Source: Paracoccaceae bacterium (GTDB lineage Bacteria; Pseudomonadota; Alphaproteobacteria; Rhodobacterales; Rhodobacteraceae). Taken from it: a DNA stretch of 10,547 nt. Below are positions 6,527-10,547 of this stretch, piece by piece. The notes under the pieces were generated by a model that was not told the origin of the DNA, did not search any database, and saw only the letters and a list, made by a program, of their open reading frames with translations. Position 1 is the stretch's first letter; each line of letters begins with the position of its first letter. A program made the translations under genes and the position numbers. The stretch is from contig JAMWZF010000085.1 of NCBI GenBank assembly GCA_024304875.1, positions 1 to 10,547 of the forward strand. Reading direction: 5' to 3'.

Positions 6527-6963
6527 TCCGCCTTGTCGACGCGCTGCCGCGCAAGGGCGCTGTCCTGGTCGGTGACGCCGAGAAGCGGCGCGACGAGGCG
6601 CAGGATCGCGTCTTCCTCGTGGTCGCGCTCGCCGTCGGCCAGGGCCACGGCCCAGAGTGCCTCGATCACGCTCAGACGCTCCTCGTAAGGCACGGCCTCC
6701 TTGATCGCGCGGGTGAACCGGACGGTGTCGGGCGCCTCGGCCTCCAGCGCCTCGGCCTCGCGGCGCAGGTCCTTGGCGGCGGAGGGCGACAGGGCGTGGC
6801 GGCGCTCCAGCAGGCGGTCGATTGTCTCGACCTCGGCGGGGGCATAATTGCCGTCGGACCGCGCGATGCGCACCAGCATGGCGGCAAGGGCCAGGCGGGC
6901 GTCGAGGTCGGGCAGCGGCTCGGGGGCGGGGGCCGTCAGGCGGCGCAGAAGATCAGCGAACAT
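6523..6963 (-). CDS. TerB-like protein (tellurite-resistance TerB family), copy 1
   Basis: A 146-aa, helix-rich, acidic soluble protein. The two TerB-type half-motifs are visible: LALAAMLVRIARSDGNYAPAE with D37-G38 and E44, and ALWAVALADGERDHEE with D110-G111 and E116/E117. In TerB these acidic residues sit near a metal site. Despite the family name, such stand-alone alphaproteobacterial proteins (COG4103-like) have no proven link to tellurite, and no terC, terD or terZ gene is nearby. It is a close paralogue of the product of the gene 54 nt upstream. It ends in a TGA that overlaps the TTG start of the PhnD-fold gene. A promoter-like TTGGCC-N17-TATATC ends 6 nt before the ATG, suggesting an mRNA with almost no leader. 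Confidence 0.85.
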   Translation of the reverse strand: MFADLLRRLTAPAPEPLPDLDARLALAAMLVRIARSDGNYAPAEVETIDRLLERRHALSPSAAKDLRREAEALEAEAPDTVRFTRAIKEAVPYEERLSVIEALWAVALADGERDHEEDAILRLVAPLLGVTDQDSALARQRVDKAD

Positions 6964-6998
6964 CGGCTTGATATATGGCCCGTCGCCGGGAAGGCCAA
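6964..6998 (-). promoter_or_regulatory. Putative leaderless promoter of TerB copy 1
   Basis: On the minus strand TTGGCC (6998..6993), a 17-nt spacer and TATATC (6975..6970) are followed by six bases and then the ATG at 6963. Transcription would start at or beside the A of the ATG. No Shine-Dalgarno sequence is present, which agrees with leaderless translation. The arrangement repeats that found before the transporter gene at 9617. Confidence 0.45.
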
Positions 6999-7017
6999 GG
7001 TGGCCGGCGTCCCGCCG

Positions 7018-7494
7018 TCAGGACCCGCTTTTCGGCGCGGTCATCCGGGGCACGACGGTCTGACCGGTGGCGGCGGCCCGGGCGCGGGCGACCGCATCGC
7101 CGTCGAGGTCCAGCCGCTCGGCGGTCCGGGCCAGCAGGCTGTCCTCCTGGGGCCGCTCCACCCCGTCGGCCAGGGCGACCTGCCACATGGCGGCAAGGAC
7201 GCCCTCGCGGGTGTCCGCCTCCACCGCCTTGACGATGGCCTCGGCGAATTTCTCTCCGTCCGGTGCGTCGTGTTCCAGCCGCTCGGCATCGGCCCGCAGG
7301 CGGGCGGCCTGGACCGGGTTGATGGTGAAGGTCTTGGCCAGGATCCGGTCGATCCGGCTGATTTCCTCGACCGTGTAGGTTCCGTCGGTCTTGGCGATTC
7401 GCACCAGAAGGGCGCCCAGCGCGAGGCGGGCATCAAGCTCCGGCAAGGGCTTGGGCCTGGGGTGGGTCAGGCGGCGGAGGAGATCTGCGAGCAT
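7018..7494 (-). CDS. TerB-like protein (tellurite-resistance TerB family), copy 2
   Basis: A 158-aa paralogue of the downstream TerB protein. The first 140 residues align without a gap and 69 are identical by my count. The pairs D37-G38 and D110-G111 fall at exactly the same positions, so a tandem duplication within this lineage is likely. The C-terminus is longer and low in complexity (TGQTVVPRMTAPKSGS). Residues 54-70 and 91-100 are the most divergent between copies. It is predicted cytoplasmic, with no membrane segment. The ATG at 7494 lacks a ribosome site; a TAAAAT box sits 5 nt upstream. The gene follows pyrG in the same direction after 107 nt and precedes the other TerB gene by 54 nt. 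Confidence 0.85.
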   Translation of the reverse strand: MLADLLRRLTHPRPKPLPELDARLALGALLVRIAKTDGTYTVEEISRIDRILAKTFTINPVQAARLRADAERLEHDAPDGEKFAEAIVKAVEADTREGVLAAMWQVALADGVERPQEDSLLARTAERLDLDGDAVARARAAATGQTVVPRMTAPKSGS

Positions 7495-7530
7495 GGCCCA
7501 TTTTACTCAGATTTCGCAGGTGCAGAGAAG
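7495..7530 (-). promoter_or_regulatory. Putative leaderless promoter of TerB copy 2
   Basis: TAAAAT (7505..7500, minus strand) lies 5 nt before the ATG at 7494 in a locally AT-richer stretch, which is striking in this GC-rich DNA. A convincing -35 is missing: the best candidates are TTCTCT at 7530..7525 (19-nt spacer) or TCTCTG at 7528..7523 (17-nt spacer). The rest of the 107-nt gap back to the pyrG stop holds only a weak GACCG/CGGTC stem and no T-run, so no clear pyrG terminator is seen. Confidence 0.35.
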
Positions 7531-7601
7531 GGCCGCCCGCGTCCGCCCGCATCGCATCCCATCACGATCCGCGGACCGTGTCTTGCCGGTCACACCAGGG
7601 G

Positions 7602-9245
7602 TCAGACGAGCCGCGAGGTCTCCACCGCGGCGCGCACGAAATCGGCGAAGAGCGGGTGCGGATCGAAGGGTTTCGACTTCAGTTCGGGGTGGAACTGGAC
7701 GCCGATGAACCAGGGGTGATCGGCCCATTCGACGATCTCGGGCAGCTTGCCGTCGGGGCTCATCCCGGCGAAGCAGAGGCCCGCCTCCTCCAGCGGCTCG
7801 CGGTACTTGGTGTCGACCTCGTAGCGGTGGCGGTGCCTTTCGTCGATGGCGAGGGAGCCGTAGACCCCGGCCACCCGGCTGCCCTTCTTGAGCACCGCGT
7901 CGTAGGCGCCGAGGCGCATCGTCCCGCCCTTGGCGTCGGTCTTCTTGCGCTTGACCTTCTGGTTGCCCTGGACCCACTCCTTGAGGTGGTACACCACCGG
8001 CTCGAACCGCTTCTTGCCGGCCTCGTGGTCGAATTCCTCGGACCCGGCAGTGGCCACGCCGGCGACGTTCCGGGCCGCCTCGATCACCGCCATCTGCATG
8101 CCGAGGCAGATACCGAGATAGGGAATGCCCCGCTCGCGGGCGAACTGGGCGGCCTTGATCTTGCCCTCGGTCCCCCGCTCGCCGAAACCGCCGGGGACGA
8201 GGATCGCGTGGTAGCCCTCGAGGTGGGGGGCGGCGTCCTCGCGGTCGAAGACCTCGGCATCGACCCAGCTCACGTTCACCTTGACCCGGTTGGCCATGCC
8301 GCCGTGGGTCAGGGCCTCCTTGATGGATTTGTAGGCGTCTTCGAGCTGCGTGTACTTGCCCACGATGGCGACGTTCACCTCGCCGTCGGTATTGGTCAGC
8401 CGGTCGAAGACGTCGTGCCAGCGGTCGAGGTTCGGCTTGGGCGCTGGCGAGATGCCGAAGGCGTCGAGGACGGCCTGGTCCAGCCCCTCCCGGTGGTAGG
8501 CCAGCGGCGCCTCGTAGATCGAGCTGAGGTCGTAGGCGGCGACCACGTGTTCCTTGCGGACGTTGCAGAACAGGGCGATCTTCTCGCGCTCCCGCTCGGG
8601 GATCGGATGCTCGGACCGGCAGACGAGGATGTCGGGGGCAAGGCCGATGGACTGCAGTTCCTTGACCGAGTGCTGGGTCGGCTTGGTCTTCAGTTCCCCG
8701 GAGGCCGCCAGGTAGGGCAGGAGGGTCAAGTGCATCAGGATGCACTCGCCCTTCGGCCGCTCGTGGCTGAACTGGCGGATCGCCTCGAAGAAGGGCAGGC
8801 CCTCGATGTCGCCGACGGTGCCGCCGATTTCGCAGAGCATGAAGTCGACCTCGTCCTCGCCGATGGCGATCCAGTCCTTGATCTCGTTGGTGACGTGGGG
8901 AATGACCTGGATGGTCTTGCCGAGGTAGTCGCCCCGGCGCTCCTTCTCCAGCACGTTGGTGTAGATCCGCCCCGAGGAGATGGAATCGGTCGCCCGCGCC
9001 GCGACCCCGGTGAAGCGTTCGTAATGGCCGAGGTCGAGGTCGGTCTCGGCCCCGTCGTCGGTGACGAAGACCTCCCCGTGCTCGAAGGGCGACATCGTGC
9101 CGGGATCGACATTGAGGTAGGGATCCAGCTTGCGCAGGCGGACCGTGAAGCCGCGGGCCTGCAGGAGCGCCCCCAGCGCCGCCGAGGCGAGTCCCTTGCC
9201 GAGGGACGACACCACACCGCCGGTAATGAAAATGAATCGCGCCAT
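7602..9245 (-). CDS. pyrG: CTP synthase (glutamine-hydrolysing)
   Basis: A complete 547-aa CTP synthase, close to the usual 535-550 aa. It aminates UTP to CTP using ATP and ammonia released from glutamine, the last step of de novo pyrimidine nucleotide synthesis in the cytoplasm. The synthetase domain starts with FIFITGGVVSSLGKG (4-18, P-loop K17), followed by KLDPYLNVDPGTMSPFEHGEVFVTDDGAETDLDLGHYERF (39-78) and GGTVGDIEG (141-149). The glutaminase domain has PGGFGERG (351-358), nucleophile C380 in GICLGMQ, and H519 and E521 in QFHPEL. The ATG at 9245 gives the family N-terminus MARFIFITGG and has a GGGAGG ribosome site about 11 nt upstream. The frame is open for 87 more codons upstream, but that sequence is not CTP synthase-like. 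Confidence 0.98.
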   Translation of the reverse strand: MARFIFITGGVVSSLGKGLASAALGALLQARGFTVRLRKLDPYLNVDPGTMSPFEHGEVFVTDDGAETDLDLGHYERFTGVAARATDSISSGRIYTNVLEKERRGDYLGKTIQVIPHVTNEIKDWIAIGEDEVDFMLCEIGGTVGDIEGLPFFEAIRQFSHERPKGECILMHLTLLPYLAASGELKTKPTQHSVKELQSIGLAPDILVCRSEHPIPEREREKIALFCNVRKEHVVAAYDLSSIYEAPLAYHREGLDQAVLDAFGISPAPKPNLDRWHDVFDRLTNTDGEVNVAIVGKYTQLEDAYKSIKEALTHGGMANRVKVNVSWVDAEVFDREDAAPHLEGYHAILVPGGFGERGTEGKIKAAQFARERGIPYLGICLGMQMAVIEAARNVAGVATAGSEEFDHEAGKKRFEPVVYHLKEWVQGNQKVKRKKTDAKGGTMRLGAYDAVLKKGSRVAGVYGSLAIDERHRHRYEVDTKYREPLEEAGLCFAGMSPDGKLPEIVEWADHPWFIGVQFHPELKSKPFDPHPLFADFVRAAVETSRLV

Positions 9246-9500
9246 GTGCCGGTGGCCTCCCGTGAGTGTCTTGCCTGTCTGCTCGATATGCGGCCCGCGG
9301 TCGGTTCCGACCTTGCCGGGAATCGCATCATCACGGGATTTAAGGATACCAACATTCGACCCGGATGGGCAATGGCCGACGCAACATGCAGTGGGGGTTC
9401 CCCGGCGTCTCGCCAATGGTGGGGCCACCCGCGCGGCGCCCTCCCGAGGCCCACGGGCGCGGTCCGGCCGGGCCCGGCGCCCCGTCCCCCCCTCTTTTCG

Positions 9501-9535
9501 CCTCAAATACCTCGGGGTCCGGGGCAGCGCCCCGG
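9501..9535 (+). repeat. Rhodobacteraceae-type intergenic repeat (CCTCAAATACCTCGGGG plus hairpin)
   Basis: CCTCAAATACCTCGGGG (9501..9517) is followed by CCGGGGC-AGC-GCCCCGG (9519..9535), a perfect 7-bp stem with a 3-nt loop that can extend past a T-T mismatch. From memory, a CTCAAATA(C/T)-CGGGG-hairpin element of this kind is scattered between genes in many Rhodobacteraceae genomes. Its function is not known to me. Only one copy is in this window, so repetition cannot be shown here. It lies in a divergent region and is therefore not acting as a gene-end terminator for either neighbour. Confidence 0.55.
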
Positions 9536-9582
9536 TCCTGCCCGATCCGCTTGCACGGACCGGCGCCGCTGTGCGGTGGGCC

Positions 9583-9616
9583 TTGACCCGGGCCTGCCCC
9601 CGGGTAGCGTGCCGCG
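9583..9616 (+). promoter_or_regulatory. Putative leaderless promoter of the DMT transporter gene
   Basis: TTGACC (9583..9588), a 16-nt spacer and TAGCGT (9605..9610) are followed by six bases and the ATG at 9617, so the transcript should start at about the ATG. No Shine-Dalgarno is present. The spacer also contains most of a 7-bp inverted repeat, ACCCGGG-N6-CCCGGGT (9586..9605), which spans the RNA polymerase site and could be an operator or chance. Confidence 0.55.
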
Positions 9617-10540
9617 ATGACCACCGCCACCGCCACGCCCGCCGCCGACCGGCCCTTTCTCGGCATCCTCCTGATGCTCGGCTTCTGCGTGCTCGCCCCC
9701 CTCGGCGACAGCATGGCCAAGCTTCTGGGCGACGCGATTCCGCTGGTCATGCTTCTGCTGGTGCGCTTCGCGATCCAGCCCGTGGTGCTGATCCCGGTGA
9801 CCTGGGCGATGGGCGGCACGCTGGCGATGTCGCCCCGCGCCCTGCGCCTGACCGCCCTGCGCACCCTGTTCCACATCATCGGCATCGGGGCGATGTTCAC
9901 CTCGCTGCGCTACCTGCCGCTGGCGGATGCGATCGCCATTGCCTTCGTGATGCCCTTCATCATGCTGCTTCTCGGCCACCTTGTCCTCGGGGAGGAGGTG
10001 GGACGGTTCCGCATCCTCGCCTGCGCGGTCGGCTTCCTCGGCACGCTTCTGGTGATCCAGCCCAACTTCGTGGAGGTCGGGCCGCTGGCGCTGCTGCCGC
10101 TGCTGGTCGCGGTGGCCTTCGCGCTCTTCATGCTTGTCACCCGCGCGATGGCCAAGGAGGTGGACGCGGTGGCGATGCAGGCGATCTCGGGCCTGATGGC
10201 GACCGCCGTCCTGCTGCCGGCGATGGTCGTCTTCTCGGATTTGCCGGCCTTCGGCTGGGTCCGGCCCGAGGGGGTGGAATGGGCGCAGATCGCGGCCTTG
10301 GGCTTTCTCGGCACCGTGGCGCACCTGCTGATGACCGGGGCCCTGCGGCACGCACCCTCGGCCACGCTGGCGCCGATGCAGTACCTCGAGATCCCGATCT
10401 CGACTGTCGTGGGCTGGGCCCTGTTCTCGGACCTGCCGGACGGCCTCGCCGCGCTGGGCATCTGCATCACCATCGGCGCCGGGCTCACGATCGTCTTTCG
10501 CGAGCGCGCCCTCAGCCGGATCGCGCCCCCGGCGGCATGA
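9617..10540 (+). CDS. DMT superfamily transporter (EamA family), predicted metabolite exporter
   Basis: A 307-aa inner-membrane protein with about ten hydrophobic segments arranged as two EamA repeats, roughly residues 13-145 and 155-295. Family landmarks are the first-repeat helix pair ending in ALRTLFHIIGIGAMFTSLRYLPLADAIAIAFVMPFIMLLLGHLVLGEEVG (80-129) and its second-repeat echo HLLMTGALRHAPSATLAPMQYLEIPISTVVGWALFSDLPD (236-275). These carry the helix-breaking prolines and the acidic end (GE, SD) usual in the family. DMT proteins of this type generally export amino acids or other small metabolites; the substrate cannot be assigned here. The ATG at 9617 has no ribosome site but has a -10 box six bases upstream, fitting a leaderless mRNA. 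It is divergent from pyrG. The final ATGA overlaps a possible further start at 10537 at the window edge. Confidence 0.92.
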   Translation: MTTATATPAADRPFLGILLMLGFCVLAPLGDSMAKLLGDAIPLVMLLLVRFAIQPVVLIPVTWAMGGTLAMSPRALRLTALRTLFHIIGIGAMFTSLRYLPLADAIAIAFVMPFIMLLLGHLVLGEEVGRFRILACAVGFLGTLLVIQPNFVEVGPLALLPLLVAVAFALFMLVTRAMAKEVDAVAMQAISGLMATAVLLPAMVVFSDLPAFGWVRPEGVEWAQIAALGFLGTVAHLLMTGALRHAPSATLAPMQYLEIPISTVVGWALFSDLPDGLAALGICITIGAGLTIVFRERALSRIAPPAA

Positions 10541-10547
10541 GCGCCGC

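Larger units (their letters stand above)
9246..9616. promoter_or_regulatory. Divergent intergenic region between pyrG and the transporter gene
   Basis: These 371 bases contain no credible gene; short frames here lack ribosome sites and family resemblance. For pyrG, the minus-strand pair TTGCCC (9372..9367) and TATCCT (9348..9343) with an 18-nt spacer is a reasonable promoter, giving a leader of about 90 nt. That leader contains the short stem GGTCGG-TT-CCGACC (9299..9312), a possible operator or small hairpin. Further along are GGGCGC/GCGCCC (9455..9460 with 9477..9482), the repeat at 9501..9535, and the transporter promoter at 9583..9610. Confidence 0.45.

Noticed and set aside
6984..7010. 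CGCCGG/CCGGCG inverted repeat between the TerB genes
   Set aside because: The arms are short, inside uniformly GC-rich DNA and overlap the promoter candidate; chance is a sufficient explanation.
6523..7494. A tellurite-resistance operon
   Set aside because: Only TerB-like genes are present; no terA, terC, terD, terE or terZ gene is near, and stand-alone TerB-like proteins are common without a resistance phenotype.
7578..9620. A 680-codon open frame on the plus strand opposite pyrG
   Set aside because: It is antisense to a fully conserved CTP synthase. Its composition (G, V, L, E, D and A in repetitive runs) is what GC-rich codon bias produces on the opposite strand, with no recognisable domain.
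10537..10547. Start of another gene (ATGAGCGCC) overlapping the transporter stop by 4 nt
   Set aside because: The overlap is of the coupling type, but only three codons are visible and no ribosome site precedes it, so no gene can be supported.

Overview
The window is chromosomal DNA from a very GC-rich alphaproteobacterium, most likely Rhodobacteraceae/Paracoccaceae (Roseobacter-Paracoccus type). This rests on GC-saturated codon third positions, the style of CTP synthase and ABC genes, an intergenic CCTCAAATACCTCGGGG-hairpin motif I associate with that family, and promoters of the form TTGACC-N16-TAGCGT-N6-ATG. No tRNA, rRNA, CRISPR, transposase, integrase or phage gene was seen, and most of the window is ordinary core or nutrient-uptake DNA.

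Region 1 (1..about 5740, minus strand) is one probable seven-gene uptake operon. In transcription order it holds an ABC ATPase (5674..4892), two periplasmic family-3 solute-binding proteins (4895..4155 and 4123..3398), an alpha/beta hydrolase with an Asp nucleophile (3353..2526), two HisQ/HisM-type permeases (2526..1645 and 1358..552), and the first 182 residues of a glutamine-synthetase-like ligase (546..1, running off the window). Spacings are -4, +31, +44, -1, +286 and +5 nt. Two structured stretches interrupt it: a perfect 11-bp hairpin just after the second binding-protein gene, and a 286-nt REP/BIME-like element between the permeases with a perfect 20-bp inverted repeat. I infer import of an amino acid or amine-like compound, then hydrolysis and gamma-glutamylation. 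The substrate cannot be read from the sequence.

Region 2 (5762..7494, minus strand) encodes two tandem TerB-like proteins (158 and 146 aa, 69 of the first 140 residues identical without gaps) and a PhnD-fold protein without a recognisable signal peptide. The PhnD-fold gene appears to start at a TTG overlapping the stop of the second TerB gene. Both TerB genes have a -10-like box 5 to 6 nt before the ATG, suggesting leaderless transcripts.

Region 3 (7602..9245, minus strand) is a complete pyrG (CTP synthase, 547 aa). A 371-nt divergent intergenic region with a putative pyrG promoter, a short palindrome, a Rhodobacteraceae-type repeat and a leaderless promoter separates it from a plus-strand DMT/EamA-family transporter gene (9617..10540).

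I found no clear new defence or mobile system. The points most worth follow-up are the hydrolase/ligase-linked importer with two unlike binding proteins, the DFxxCQQ motif shared by its two permeases, the BIME-like insertion inside the operon, and the orphan PhnD-fold gene coupled to the TerB pair.
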